NCBI RefSeq assembly: GCF_000758725.1
Contig: NZ_CP009428.1
Coordinates: 5,642,001 to 5,706,000 of the forward strand
Direction: 5' to 3'
DNA length: 64,000 bases
Source of the DNA: Paenibacillus odorifer
GTDB lineage: Bacteria; Bacillota; Bacilli; Paenibacillales; Paenibacillaceae
Shown: positions 34,829 to 44,372 of the stretch, in pieces
Position numbering within the stretch: the first letter of the stretch is position 1
How the letters are laid out: every line of letters begins with the position of its first letter
Position numbers and translations under genes: made by a program
The notes under the pieces: generated by a model
The model's input: the letters and a program-made list of their open reading frames with translations, nothing else
Database searches by the model: none
What the model was told of the DNA's origin: nothing

Positions 34829-37800
34829 TCAATCAAATACGCGATCATCTGCTGCCGGCTTAGCTAAGGGAGCGCCTATAGCAATCCAAGAGATAACCCC
34901 ATAGAAATGCGGAGTCTCGCGCAACCGTACTACTTGAATCACTGCTTCTCCATTGGCTCTGCTCTTTAAGGAAGCGTAGAAGTAAGGCTGATTGGTCATG
35001 GCAACAAGCACATAACCCGTATGCCCAAAGCTCTCATCAAACGATACGGTCACCTCTACACTCTCTGCATCCCCATTGAACATAAATGCTGTCATTCCAA
35101 ACTGCTGTAGTGCTTCTCGCTTCCCAGCTGTTTGAATCGGACTGAAGGACAGATGATCTGTATTTACAGAGTTCGGTGCCAGATGAGTCCCGTTTACTGC
35201 ACCTGGGGAAATATGATATTCCTGAACACTCTCTTCTTCCAGATGGCGGGCTTGAATCGCAAACGAAGAGATTTTGGATGCAACTACCGCTTCATCCTGA
35301 AGCTCTGTTGTCCCTACTGCACCTTCTGTCAGATGAGCGGACTCGATACTGCCTTCCTTCAGCTTAGCTCCGTTGATACTGCCATCCGGGAGCAGTGCTG
35401 AGCTGCGTGTTTCATCCGCAAGATGCTCTAATTTGATGATGCCAGGCTGCAAATGCCGATCTGCCACGATCTTGTCAGCAAGATGCTCTCCGTAAACACT
35501 CCATGGTTGTAAATGTGAAGAACTCACGGAGCCTTCGGCGAGTTTTTCTTCAGTAATACTGCCATCTGGCAACAAATCCGCACTGCGTACCTCTTCTGCC
35601 AAATGCTTCAGGGTGATGCTGTCCGATCGAATATGGCGGCCTTCCACCGCATCCCCGGCCAAATGACCTCCAGAGACGCTGCCTTGGGCCAAATGGAAAG
35701 ACTGGATCGTTCCGACTTCAATCTTCTCGCCTGTAATACTGCCTTCCGGCAATAAATCAGCGCTGCGCACTTCTTCTGCCAAATGATTCAGAGTAATGCT
35801 TCCAGCACGGATATGGCGGCTATCTACCGCATTCCCCCCTAAGTGTCCCCCATAGACACTGCCAGGAGCCAAGTGGTAGGCAGTAATAGATCCACCCTCC
35901 AACTTTTTACCGGTAATGCTGCCATCCGGCAGTAACTCGGAGCTGCGTACCTCATCCGCTAGATGTGCTAGCTTGATCTCACCTTTTCCAATATGGAGAC
36001 CTTCTACTGCAGACGGACTCAGATGAGTTCTATCCACACTGCCAGGCACTAGATGAATTGCTTCTACGGAGGCTTCCGCCAGCTTCTCCCCAGTAATGCT
36101 TCCGTCTGGCAGCAGTTCGGAGCTGCGTACCTCATCCGCCAGATGTGCTAGCTTGATCTCACCTTCTCCAATATGGCGTCCTTCTATTGCAGACGGACTC
36201 AGATGAGTTCCCTCCACGCTTTCAGGTACAAGGTGATTCGAATTTATGGATGCTTCCGCCAGTTTCTCCCCAGTAATGCTACCGTCTGGCAGCAAATTGG
36301 AGCTGCGTGTTTCTTCGGCCAAATGAGCCAGCGTGATCTCACCATATCGGATATGACGTCCTTCTATTGTGTCCGGACTCAAATGACTGCCATCTACGCT
36401 TCCAGGCACCAGATGATTAGAATTTACGGATTCTTCCGCCAACTTCTCCCGAGTGATGCTACCGTCTGGCAGCAAGTCAGCGCTACGTGTTTCTTCGGCC
36501 AGATGAGCTAACGTAATCTCACCTTTTCCAATATGGCGCCCTTCGACAGAACCTGAACTTAGATGAACGCCTTCCACACTGCCAGGTACTAGATGATTTG
36601 AATTTACGGAAGCATGTGCCAGCTTTACTCCAGAAATACTACCGTCTGGCAGCAATTTAGAGCTGCGTGTTTCTTTTGCCAAATGAGCCAGCGTGATCTC
36701 ACCGTATCGGATATGACGGCCTTCTACTGTGTCTGGGCCTAAATGGCTGCCATCCACACTGCCAGGCACTAGGTGAATAGAACTTACGGATTCCTCCGCC
36801 AGCTTCTCTCTAGTAATACTACCGTCTGGCAGCAGATCAGCGCTTCGGGTTTCATCGGCGAGATGAGCCAGGGTAATCTCACCTTTTCCAATATGACGTC
36901 CTTCGACGGAACCTGAACTCAGATGTCCGCCTTCCACACTTCCAAACACTAAATGAATAGAATCCACGGATGCTCCCGCCAGCTTCTTCCCGGTAATACT
37001 GCCTTCAGGCAGCAAGTCGGAGGTATATGCATCTGCAGCCAGATGAGCAAGCGTGACCTCACCCGGTAGGATATGTCGACCTTCGACAGAACCCGAATTC
37101 AAATGGCTTCCGTTCACACTTCCAGGCAGGAGATGGTTGGAATCTACCGATCCTTCAGCCAGCTTCTCCCCAGTTATGCAGCCGTCTGGCAGCAACTCAG
37201 AGCTACGTACCTCTTCCGCCAGATGAGCCAGCGTGATTTCACCAGGTAGGATATGACGACCTTCAATCGTATCGGTACACAAATGGCTGCCGTCTACACT
37301 ACCAGGTGAAAGATGCTGAGAATCCACGGCACCTTTTACCAGCTTAGAGCTATTAATACTGCCCTCTTGGATTTGAACCGCAGAAATAGAATTCGGAAGG
37401 ATATGACCATTCCCTATAGACAACGGCCGGATATGCGCCCCACTGACACTGCCGGGATTCAAATGTCTACTTTGAACGGCACTTTCGCTTATGGTTTTCG
37501 AACTTACAGCATTTACCGACAAATGCTCAGCATGAACTGCTGACGCTGCCAGTTTACTGGATTCTATGCTGCCGTCTGCAAGCTTAGCCGAAGTGACTGC
37601 TAAATCACTGATTTTATCCGTTGAGACACTTTCCGGTGAAAGCTTCAACGAGGTCACTGCATGATCGGCCAGATGATGAGGCTGCACAGCTCCTGCTGCC
37701 AGGTGAATTTCTCTCACCGCAGCGGAAGCCAGCTTATCTCCTGAAACTGAGCCCGATTGAATCGCAGCGGAAGTCACACTATTTTCACCAAGATGTCTTC

Positions 37801-39517
37801 GTTCCACGGCTCCCGTGGCCAAATGATCCTTATTTACCACAGCATCCTGCAATACACGGCCGCTCACACTGGCATCCGCCAGATGCTTTTCCTCCACTGT
37901 ACAAAAAGCGATATGTTCACCACTGACTACTTCACGCGCAATCGTGCTCCCAATCACTGCACCTGCTGCCAGCTTAGCTGCATTTACACTTCCATCTGCC
38001 AACTTGGCAGAAGTAACGCTCTGTGCACGAAGATGCTCCCCGCCCACAGATTCTGAAGCCAGCTGTTCTCCAGTCACAGCACCGGAAGATAAATGTTGAG
38101 TCTGAATAGCTTCTTCCTTAAGCTGCTCCGAGCCGACCGCTTCCGCCGCTATATGCGAATGATTCACTGCTTCGCGTTCCAGATGAATAGAAGTTATGGC
38201 TTGCATAGCAATTTGCGGTCCGCGAATGGCGGATTTTGCAATATGTCTTGTGGTCACTGCTTCGTCTGCCAGCTTATGTGGGAGAATGCTTTGGTCAGCA
38301 ATTTTGGACGAGGTTACCGCTTGCTCCACTAACTGTGCAGTTCCTACTGCACCCTCAGCCAGCTTTAAAAAAGAGATGCTGCGGTCAGCCAAATGCCGAC
38401 TCGATATTTCGCCATCACCGATATGATTACCATTCACACTTTCTGGGCTTAAATGGACGCTTCTCACGACATCTGCACCAAGTTGCTTAGAGCCTATAGC
38501 TCCATCAGCTAAATGCCCGCCTTCGATAATACCCGACTGCAGCTGTTCCTTACCGATCAATTTGCTGGCAAGCTGATCAGAACCGATCGCTCCCGGGGCC
38601 AGATGTCTGGCGGTTATCAAAGCGTCGCTAAGATGGCGGCCTTCAATAACAGCATCCGCTAGCTTTGAACTGCTGATTTCACCATCAGCAATTTTATCGC
38701 CAGATACCGCTGCATCGGCCAGCTTGGAACGGTCAACACTGCCGTTAGCTAGGTGGCGACTTGTGATGCTGCTGCTTCCTATTTTGTCACTAGTAACGGC
38801 TCCATCTTCCAGTAAATCCGCAGTAATAATCAAATCGCTTAAATGGCGGCTCTCAATGGCTTTATCTGCAATTTGACCGCCGCCTATAATCCGATCAGCC
38901 AGCTTCTCTGGACTAATACTGCCATTTTTCAGCTTCTCTCCACTAATCGAATGATCCAGCAGCTTACCGCCACTAACGCTTCCTTCTGCTAAATGCTCGC
39001 CCACAATCGATTCTGGTGCGATTTTTGCAGAAGTGACTGCCTTGTCCGCGATATTAATACTCTGTACAGCGTAATCTTGCAGCCAAGGTGTACCAATAAT
39101 GCCGAACTTTAGCTTAGAACCGTCAATGGTACGTGGAGCGATTTTGGCTCCGGTCACCGCTGCATCCGAAAGATCATCTGTATAAACGGGCTGAAAACGT
39201 TCTTTCTCTGGAGGAGCGAACCATACGGTTTCAGGAAGATTATCCGCCTGTTTCTGAAGCTGCGCTTCCTCTATAAGCTCCGGCTCCAATTGTAGAACTG
39301 GAGCAGAAGTTGGCTCCTCTAGAACGACTTCAGCTATTGCTCCCCCACTTACCTGAACTTCCGCGATCTCTGCTTCACTGACTCCGTCACTGTTATTCCC
39401 CGAGCTTCTAGAGCTGCTTTTGGTATCCAGCATACTCAGTTCCTCTTTATTGGGATTATCTACAAAATAGAGTCGTTTCTGTGGACTGCGCGGCTGCTTT
39501 TTTTTGGAACCCCTCAC
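34829..39517 (-). CDS. giant decapeptide-repeat surface protein, WIAG-tail type
   Basis: The 1562-residue protein begins with a short basic segment (RGSKKKQPRSPQKR). After a Ser/acidic linker, a repeat region runs from about residue 115 to 1460 with a roughly 10-residue period of the form [GS]-S-[IV]-x-[SG]-x-[HK]-L-A-x. The C-terminal ~90 residues form a distinct domain with VISWIAIGAPLAKP; related proteins are called WIAG-tail proteins (from memory). There is no signal peptide or SLH domain. A beta-helical fibre is likely (inference). GTG start, SD GGAGGAG 7 bases away. It is divergent from the YheC-type coat gene, so a spore surface location is plausible. Confidence 0.85.
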   Translation of the reverse strand: MRGSKKKQPRSPQKRLYFVDNPNKEELSMLDTKSSSRSSGNNSDGVSEAEIAEVQVSGGAIAEVVLEEPTSAPVLQLEPELIEEAQLQKQADNLPETVWFAPPEKERFQPVYTDDLSDAAVTGAKIAPRTIDGSKLKFGIIGTPWLQDYAVQSINIADKAVTSAKIAPESIVGEHLAEGSVSGGKLLDHSISGEKLKNGSISPEKLADRIIGGGQIADKAIESRHLSDLIITADLLEDGAVTSDKIGSSSITSRHLANGSVDRSKLADAAVSGDKIADGEISSSKLADAVIEGRHLSDALITARHLAPGAIGSDQLASKLIGKEQLQSGIIEGGHLADGAIGSKQLGADVVRSVHLSPESVNGNHIGDGEISSRHLADRSISFLKLAEGAVGTAQLVEQAVTSSKIADQSILPHKLADEAVTTRHIAKSAIRGPQIAMQAITSIHLEREAVNHSHIAAEAVGSEQLKEEAIQTQHLSSGAVTGEQLASESVGGEHLRAQSVTSAKLADGSVNAAKLAAGAVIGSTIAREVVSGEHIAFCTVEEKHLADASVSGRVLQDAVVNKDHLATGAVERRHLGENSVTSAAIQSGSVSGDKLASAAVREIHLAAGAVQPHHLADHAVTSLKLSPESVSTDKISDLAVTSAKLADGSIESSKLAASAVHAEHLSVNAVSSKTISESAVQSRHLNPGSVSGAHIRPLSIGNGHILPNSISAVQIQEGSINSSKLVKGAVDSQHLSPGSVDGSHLCTDTIEGRHILPGEITLAHLAEEVRSSELLPDGCITGEKLAEGSVDSNHLLPGSVNGSHLNSGSVEGRHILPGEVTLAHLAADAYTSDLLPEGSITGKKLAGASVDSIHLVFGSVEGGHLSSGSVEGRHIGKGEITLAHLADETRSADLLPDGSITREKLAEESVSSIHLVPGSVDGSHLGPDTVEGRHIRYGEITLAHLAKETRSSKLLPDGSISGVKLAHASVNSNHLVPGSVEGVHLSSGSVEGRHIGKGEITLAHLAEETRSADLLPDGSITREKLAEESVNSNHLVPGSVDGSHLSPDTIEGRHIRYGEITLAHLAEETRSSNLLPDGSITGEKLAEASINSNHLVPESVEGTHLSPSAIEGRHIGEGEIKLAHLADEVRSSELLPDGSITGEKLAEASVEAIHLVPGSVDRTHLSPSAVEGLHIGKGEIKLAHLADEVRSSELLPDGSITGKKLEGGSITAYHLAPGSVYGGHLGGNAVDSRHIRAGSITLNHLAEEVRSADLLPEGSITGEKIEVGTIQSFHLAQGSVSGGHLAGDAVEGRHIRSDSITLKHLAEEVRSADLLPDGSITEEKLAEGSVSSSHLQPWSVYGEHLADKIVADRHLQPGIIKLEHLADETRSSALLPDGSINGAKLKEGSIESAHLTEGAVGTTELQDEAVVASKISSFAIQARHLEEESVQEYHISPGAVNGTHLAPNSVNTDHLSFSPIQTAGKREALQQFGMTAFMFNGDAESVEVTVSFDESFGHTGYVLVAMTNQPYFYASLKSRANGEAVIQVVRLRETPHFYGVISWIAIGAPLAKPAADDRVFD
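35461..37330. repeat. 180-bp in-frame repeats inside the large repeat-protein gene
   Basis: About ten units recur at exactly 180 bases (for example 35641, 35821, 36001, 36181, 36361, 36541, 36721, 36901, 37081, 37261), equal to 60 residues or six decapeptides. Units at 36001-37260 are the most alike at DNA level, pointing to recent duplication. Each encodes a block containing GRHI, GEITLAHLA, LLPDGSITGEKLAE and NSNHLVPGSV. Confidence 0.9.
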
Positions 39518-39734
39518 AAGCAGTCTCCTCCTTCCATCTAATGTTTCTCCTAGGCATCATATGCAGCGGTATGGGCTTATGACACCCTTTTGCGAAGAGG
39601 CCTTCATAAGATTATGTATAAAAAAAGGCATCTGCCTTCGCGCATTCGTCCACCCTGACACGCGGGTACAAACATACTATGACAAGAGTAGAAAAAGCAG
39701 GGATCATGTAACCGATGAAACAGGAGGAACAAAC

Positions 39735-40829
39735 ATGGGGCATAAGCTCGTTGGAATATTACTAAATGCCGATATGCACCGGGGCGTTCCCCGGCTAAAA
39801 ACAGGACAGGAGTCTCTATCCAACTATGAAGAGGCCGCGGCGGCATACGGTTTAGTCCCTTGCTTCCTGAAGCTCGCGGACATCGATACGGACACTGGCT
39901 TTAGTGCCGCCTATATAAAGGGAGCCAACGGATATAAAAGCGTAGTTGTTCCTACGCCTGCTGTTATCCATAACCGGGCAATATACAGCAAAAACAGCCC
40001 GGGGATGCAGCGTCTGTTGAAGCACTATCCCCTGATTTTCAATACATGTAATCGATACGGCAAAGATGAGATCCATCAGCTGCTTGAAAAAAATACGGAG
40101 CTTCGCGAATATTTACCCGTAACAACGAGAGTCTCAGGCCTAAAAGAAATGATGAATCTTTATCCCGATCTGATTCTTAAACCTTGCCGTGGAAGTATAG
40201 GGAATGGGGTCATGCGGCTGGTCCGCAAGGGATCTCAGCGTTGGACCTTGAGCTACCTCTCCCCCTCGATGCAGCGCTGGAGAAATATTCCCGTAAATCA
40301 GGCGGCGTTGCCACAAGCGCTCCGCGCACGCCTAACCTCCGTGCCTTATCTTGTACAAGAACGTATTCCCCTTGCTGAGATTGGAGGACGTCCCTTTGAT
40401 CTACGCGTCACCGTTCAGCGCGGCTGGGGAGGAGATTGGCAGGTCACTGGGCTCTTCGCCAAACTGGCTGCCCCAGGGGGCTTTGTCTCCAATATAGCCC
40501 GCGGAGGAGAAGCGTTAAGCTCCTCCTTGGCGCTAGAAAAAGCCTTTTCAAGATCCACAGCGGCCCACATCCGTATGTCTGTCGAAATACTTAGCCTTGC
40601 AATCGCACGGTGTCTGGAGCAAGACCTTCCCGGACTGGCCGATATCGGACTGGATATAGGCATTACTAAGGACGGACGACTCTTCTTCATAGAATGTAAC
40701 GGTCGCGACCAACGCTACGGATTTCATAAAGCCGGCCTTACGGAAATTTGGAAAGACAGCTATCGCAGACCTATGGGATACGCGCGTTTTTTAATAGAAA
40801 CGAACAGTACGGTATATAACAGTTATTGA
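39735..40829 (+). CDS. YheC/YheD-family endospore coat-associated protein
   Basis: The protein (364 residues) begins MGHKLVGILLNADMHRGV and has an ATP-grasp-like fold: LILKPCRGSIGNGVMRLVRKG, FDLRVTVQRGWGGDWQVTGLFAK and DIGLDIGITKDGRLFFIECNGRD. YheC/YheD proteins are spore coat-associated in Bacillus. The frame is open from 39504, but AGGAGG lies 6-7 bases before the ATG at 39735, which I use. It precedes psd by 86 bases and is divergent from the large repeat protein gene, with 217 bases between them. Confidence 0.88.
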   Translation: MGHKLVGILLNADMHRGVPRLKTGQESLSNYEEAAAAYGLVPCFLKLADIDTDTGFSAAYIKGANGYKSVVVPTPAVIHNRAIYSKNSPGMQRLLKHYPLIFNTCNRYGKDEIHQLLEKNTELREYLPVTTRVSGLKEMMNLYPDLILKPCRGSIGNGVMRLVRKGSQRWTLSYLSPSMQRWRNIPVNQAALPQALRARLTSVPYLVQERIPLAEIGGRPFDLRVTVQRGWGGDWQVTGLFAKLAAPGGFVSNIARGGEALSSSLALEKAFSRSTAAHIRMSVEILSLAIARCLEQDLPGLADIGLDIGITKDGRLFFIECNGRDQRYGFHKAGLTEIWKDSYRRPMGYARFLIETNSTVYNSY

Positions 40830-40852
40830 TTTGTCTCCTATTCTATGTCAAT

Positions 40853-40909
40853 ATAATGCAGAGCAGAGACGACCCGTATACAACCGTACTGCTGCATTAT
40901 GGAAGGGAG
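40853..40909 (+). promoter_or_regulatory. hairpin abutting the psd ribosome-binding site
   Basis: ATAATGCAGAGCAG (40853-40866) pairs with CTGCTGCATTAT (40889-40900) with a one-base bulge, and the SD GGAAGGGAG follows at once (40901-40909). A perfect -10 box TATAAT overlaps the left arm (40852-40857) with a weak TTGTCT upstream. This could be a promoter, an mRNA control hairpin, or both. Confidence 0.45.
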
Positions 40910-40915
40910 ATGGGC

Positions 40916-41707
40916 ATGGTAAAACAATTGCTACGGCTGATGACCGAGCTATCCTCACACCGGTGGCTTTCACGGTTAATGGGATCTTTTTCTCATAGTA
41001 GAATCAGCCGTTTTCTTATCCCGGCATTTATTAAGACTTATCAAATCCCCTCCGCTCAAGCGGAGAAAAATCCTGGAGAATATCTCACTCTTAATGAGTT
41101 TTTCAGCCGCCGGCTGAAGCCGGGCATGCGGCCTATTGCAACCGATGCTGACGCTTTGGTTAGTCCCGTAGACGCAACGATTACTGCTATGGGTGACATT
41201 ACCGCCGGTACGATTATGAATGTAAAAGGGCAGGATTATAAGATCGAGGATCTCCTTAATCACTCCCCGCATCTGGAGCTGTACAAGAAGGGTTTTTTCT
41301 TCGTTCTTTATTTGAGTCCTACCGATTATCACCGGATTCACTCTCCCCTTACCGGACAAAAGGTGGAGAGCGATTATATTCGCGGACGGGCCTATCCTGT
41401 CAACGATTTCGGAATGCGACATATGAAGGGTGTCCTGAACCGCAACGAACGTCTCATTACGTATATTGCCGGGAGTTACGGGGAAACCGCGGTAGTAAAG
41501 GTAGGCGCAATGAACGTCAGCAGCATCCGTTATACGGATGCTACGGCTGCCGAGTGGCAAATAGGCGATGATCTGGCTTATTTTGAGTTTGGCTCCACCG
41601 TAGTGCTGCTCACGGAAAGCGGTACCTTTACCCCGAGACCCAAGCTTGAGGTCGACTCGAAGGTAAAAATGGGCGAACTACTGGGAACGTTGCATCGACC
41701 TTTGTAG
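40916..41707 (+). CDS. psd: phosphatidylserine decarboxylase proenzyme
   Basis: The enzyme makes phosphatidylethanolamine from phosphatidylserine at the membrane and self-cleaves to a pyruvoyl form. Visible are LTLNEFFSRRLKPGMRPI, SPVDATITAMGDI, YLSPTDYHRIHSPLTG, and the cleavage site FEFGSTVVLL (between Gly and Ser). From the ATG at 40916, with SD GGAAGGGAG, it is 263 residues, like the Bacillus enzyme. The open frame runs upstream to 40826 but lacks an SD there. It follows the YheC-type gene, possibly in the same transcript. Confidence 0.95.
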   Translation: MVKQLLRLMTELSSHRWLSRLMGSFSHSRISRFLIPAFIKTYQIPSAQAEKNPGEYLTLNEFFSRRLKPGMRPIATDADALVSPVDATITAMGDITAGTIMNVKGQDYKIEDLLNHSPHLELYKKGFFFVLYLSPTDYHRIHSPLTGQKVESDYIRGRAYPVNDFGMRHMKGVLNRNERLITYIAGSYGETAVVKVGAMNVSSIRYTDATAAEWQIGDDLAYFEFGSTVVLLTESGTFTPRPKLEVDSKVKMGELLGTLHRPL

Positions 41708-41732
41708 GGAGAGTTGGGCGAATGTCAAAAAT

Positions 41733-41785
41733 TAGAGGGTGCCTCAAAAGCCATGAAATGGCTGCTGGGTGCCCTCTTCTTTTTG
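41733..41785 (+). terminator. terminator after psd
   Basis: An outer AGAGGG/CCCTCT stem with an inner AGCCAT-GAA-ATGGCT stem is followed by TCTTTTTG. Confidence 0.75.
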
Positions 41786-41894
41786 AGACTTAGTGTGGAG
41801 CACAGTTGCGGACACGAACCCTCTAGCTATCGTATACCTATCGTCTAACCATCGTGTACCTATCGTTAGCTATCGTATACCTATCGTTAGCTAT

Positions 41895-42071
41895 CGGACC
41901 CAGCTGACCTTATACGCGGATTTTTGACACATTTGCGATTCTATCGGACTCCACCGCAGCTATTGGCATGAAAAACACCCTATTTGCGCTAGATCTTAGG
42001 CAATAGCGGCACTGGAGTCCGAAACTCCGCTCAAATGGCGATAAATGGGCAAATAGCGGCTGCTGAGTCCG
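41895..42071. repeat. 177-bp palindromic element, copy 1 of a pair
   Basis: Outer arm CGGACCCAGCTGACC (41895), inner arms CGGACTCC (41945) and CTGGAGTCCG (42012-42021), closing arm CTGAGTCCG ending 42071. Loop words include GCTATTGGCATGAAAA. It is preceded by short CTATCGTATACC-like repeats (41829-41894). The second copy at 42219 is nearly identical. Confidence 0.9.
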
Positions 42072-42120
42072 TAAGCATTTGCAGAGCGTTGATCGAGGTT
42101 GGTCGAGCGTTAGTTGAGGA

Positions 42121-42180
42121 TGGTCGAGATAGTGGAGGGCTGGTCGAGATAGTGGAGGGCTGGTCGAGATAGTGGAGGGC
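42121..42180. repeat. three perfect 20-bp tandem repeats
   Basis: TGGTCGAGATAGTGGAGGGC occurs three times in a row, with a degenerate fourth copy at 42181. Related GGTCGAG/GTTAGT(T)GAGG words continue across 42090-42120 and 42410-42590, filling the spaces between the palindromic elements. No gene is seen. Confidence 0.95.
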
Positions 42181-42218
42181 TGGTCGAGCGTTAGTGGAAG
42201 GTGTGCGCTCGCCGCTAT

Positions 42219-42395
42219 CGGACCCAGCTGACCTTATACGCGACTTTTTCACACATTTGCAATTCTATCGGACTCCACCGCAGCTATTGGCATGAAAAAC
42301 ACCCTATTTGCGCTAGATCTTAGGCAATAGCGGCGCTGGAGTCCGAAACTCCGCTCAAATGGCGATAAATGGGCAAATAGCGGCTGCTGAGTCCG
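42219..42395. repeat. 177-bp palindromic element, copy 2 of a pair
   Basis: Nearly identical to 41895-42071, 324 bases later. A truncated third copy of the left arm (CACCCAGCTGACC..., 42602-42642) follows. Confidence 0.9.
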
Positions 42396-42668
42396 TAAGC
42401 ATTTGCTAGAGCGTTGGTCGAGGTTGGTCGAAAGTTAGTTAAGGGCTGGCCGAGAGTTAGTTGAGGGATGGTTGAGCATTAGTGGAGGACTAGTCGAGAG
42501 TTGGTGGAGGGATGGTCAAGAGTTAGTTGAGGATTTGAGGGCTAGTGGAGCGTTGGTCGAGGATCTACGGAGCGTTGGTCGACGGTTAACATTCAACGCT
42601 TTCGCACCCAGCTGACCTTATACGCGCCATTTTCGCACATTTGATTGGTCACAAACACACTAATAGCA

Positions 42669-42700
42669 AAAAGGACAGCCCCGAGGCTGTCCTTTTATCT
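42669..42700. terminator. terminator hairpin downstream of gpmA
   Basis: AAAAGGACAGCC-CCGA-GGCTGTCCTTTT is a strong symmetric terminator active on either strand. It is about 150 bases past the gpmA stop. Confidence 0.85.
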
Positions 42701-42710
42701 TTTCATGTAA

Positions 42711-42846
42711 CCCACCTAATACGCCTGTTACGCTTATTAACCTGCTACGCCCTAATGTGATTATTACGCCGCCTGTTTTGCTTACTATACCTGTACACCC
42801 GTTATACTCAATACACCTGTTACGCCTATACGCTTATTACACGCCA
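42711..42846. repeat. low-complexity tract between gpmA and its terminator
   Basis: Irregular repeats of words such as ACGCCTGTTACGCTTATTA fill this tract. No open frame or regulatory pattern is convincing. Confidence 0.6.
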
Positions 42847-42847
42847 A

Positions 42848-43591
42848 TTACACATGTCCCTGCTTAGCAACATCAAGCGCCTTGGCCGCTACCTGTTCCG
42901 GATCTCCTAGATAAAAGCGACTGATAGGATTCATGTCCTCATCCAGTTTGTACACGAGCGGTACTCCGGTAGGAATATTGAGCTCCAGTAATGCCGCTTC
43001 ATCAATATCCTCCATAAATTTAATCAATGCACGCAGCGTATTGCCGTGGGCTGAGATAAGCACCCGTTCTTTTTTACGCAAAAGAGGTACGATCCGGTTT
43101 CCCCAGAAATCGCCTACACGATGTACAGTGTCCTCCAGGCTCTCTCCACGCGGGATATCTTCCGGACGAACACCGCTGTAGCGAATATCGTTTCTGGCAT
43201 ACCTAGGATCATCAAGCTCCAGCAACGGGGGTCTCACCGATAAACTCCGCCGCCAGATATGCAGCTGCTCATCTCCATATTTTAGCGCTGTCTCGCTTTT
43301 ACTTAATCCCTGCAATGCCCCGTAATGGCGTTCATTCAATTTCCAAGACTTTTGCACGGGTATCCACAGCAAATCCATCTCTTCCAGTACATAGTTAAGA
43401 GTTTTAATCGAGCGTTTGAGTACCGAAGCAAAAGCCAGATCAAATGTATACCCAGCGTCCTTCAACAGCTTGCCAGCAGTCTTTGCCTCTTGGATACCCT
43501 TCTCAGTTAAATCCGGGTCACTCCAGCCTGTGAACAAATTCTGTACATTGTACTGGCTCTCACCATGACGTATTAGTACGATTTCGTACAT
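42848..43591 (-). CDS. gpmA: 2,3-bisphosphoglycerate-dependent phosphoglycerate mutase
   Basis: The protein starts MYEIVLIRHGESQYNVQNLFTGWSDPDLTEKG, with the RHGE phospho-His site. It has LNERHYGALQGLSKSETALKYG and ISAHGNTLRALIKFM with the second catalytic His. At 247 residues it has the full dPGM length. It interconverts 3- and 2-phosphoglycerate in glycolysis. The frame stays open 76 codons upstream, but SD GGAAGGAG lies 7 bases before 43591 and the extension has no family similarity. Confidence 0.96.
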   Translation of the reverse strand: MYEIVLIRHGESQYNVQNLFTGWSDPDLTEKGIQEAKTAGKLLKDAGYTFDLAFASVLKRSIKTLNYVLEEMDLLWIPVQKSWKLNERHYGALQGLSKSETALKYGDEQLHIWRRSLSVRPPLLELDDPRYARNDIRYSGVRPEDIPRGESLEDTVHRVGDFWGNRIVPLLRKKERVLISAHGNTLRALIKFMEDIDEAALLELNIPTGVPLVYKLDEDMNPISRFYLGDPEQVAAKALDVAKQGHV

Positions 43592-43819
43592 TTTCTCTCT
43601 CTCCTTCCAACTATGGACCTTATATATTCTACCGACGAACAACATTATGCGAAACGTATCGCGGAAAGCTCTCACCTTAGTAATAACCCAATCGTAGAAA
43701 TAAATATCTACCGCTACCTCATAGTTAGACCAATTAAACATCCTCAAAGGTACGTGAATGAGGCGTGCATGGACCGTGAACGGCGTGTAGATAGTGCGGT
43801 ACATGAGCTTACGCTTCAT

Positions 43820-44077
43820 TGCAGAATGTGCAACAGAAAATCTTAACTCTCACTTGAAAATACATTACATTGTACTTTGTGCAATAGATTATCGTGATGA
43901 TCTCTAGAAAGGCTGCTTCTCCTGAATTTGAATGTAAGATGTGCAACAGAATTCAAATCCGACTGCTTTTAGACTCAATCCCATTGTACAAAATACAACG
44001 TGAGGCACGATGTAATGTCCATCAGTTACTCTAGTCTTCGACTTAAGTTCATTATATATATCAATTTCTAACAACAC
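43820..44077. repeat. gene-free gap with degenerate ~50-bp repeats
   Basis: Related segments centred on TGTGCAACAGA, TGTGCAATAGA, TGTGCAACAGA and AATACAAC occur near 43828, 43879, 43941 and 43993. Open frames in 43592-44372 have no ribosome-binding site or recognisable product. I see no RNA gene. Confidence 0.45.
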
Positions 44078-44106
44078 AAAAAAACCGGATGCCTCATGGC
44101 CCCGGC
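44078..44106 (-). terminator. possible terminator downstream of the AraC-type gene
   Basis: CCGG-GCC pairs with GGC-CCGG around TCAT, with TTTTTTTGTG following on the minus strand. It is about 270 bases after the AraC-type stop. Confidence 0.5.
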
Positions 44107-44372
44107 TATTTATATTTTTAGTCATATCATGCGATTGTATGCTTGCTTGTTCCGTTTAGAACCAGCTGTCCACGACAAAAGCGTTCGCCTGCTTTAACCG
44201 TTTTAAGCGGTTTCTAAAAACACCTCCGCCTCCACTCTTACAATCCGTGTTGCAGATTCTGCGTCTGATGATCATGCCAAGAGTCTCCTTCCAAGAAGTT
44301 ATGTAAATTCTCTGTAAACTAAACTGCAAAGTATTTACCCTTGGTTGAACAAACTGAAACAAAAAAAGAGAA

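Noticed and set aside
35132..38490. Several plus-strand frames
   Set aside because: They are shadows of the repeated minus-strand gene; their shared words arise from its 180-bp repeats.
43592..43819. N-terminal extension of phosphoglycerate mutase
   Set aside because: The strong SD and the family start both fit the ATG at 43591; the extension has no similarity to the family.
43592..44372. Small open frames on both strands downstream of the AraC-type gene and upstream of gpmA
   Set aside because: No ribosome-binding sites, low-complexity sequence, and no recognisable products.
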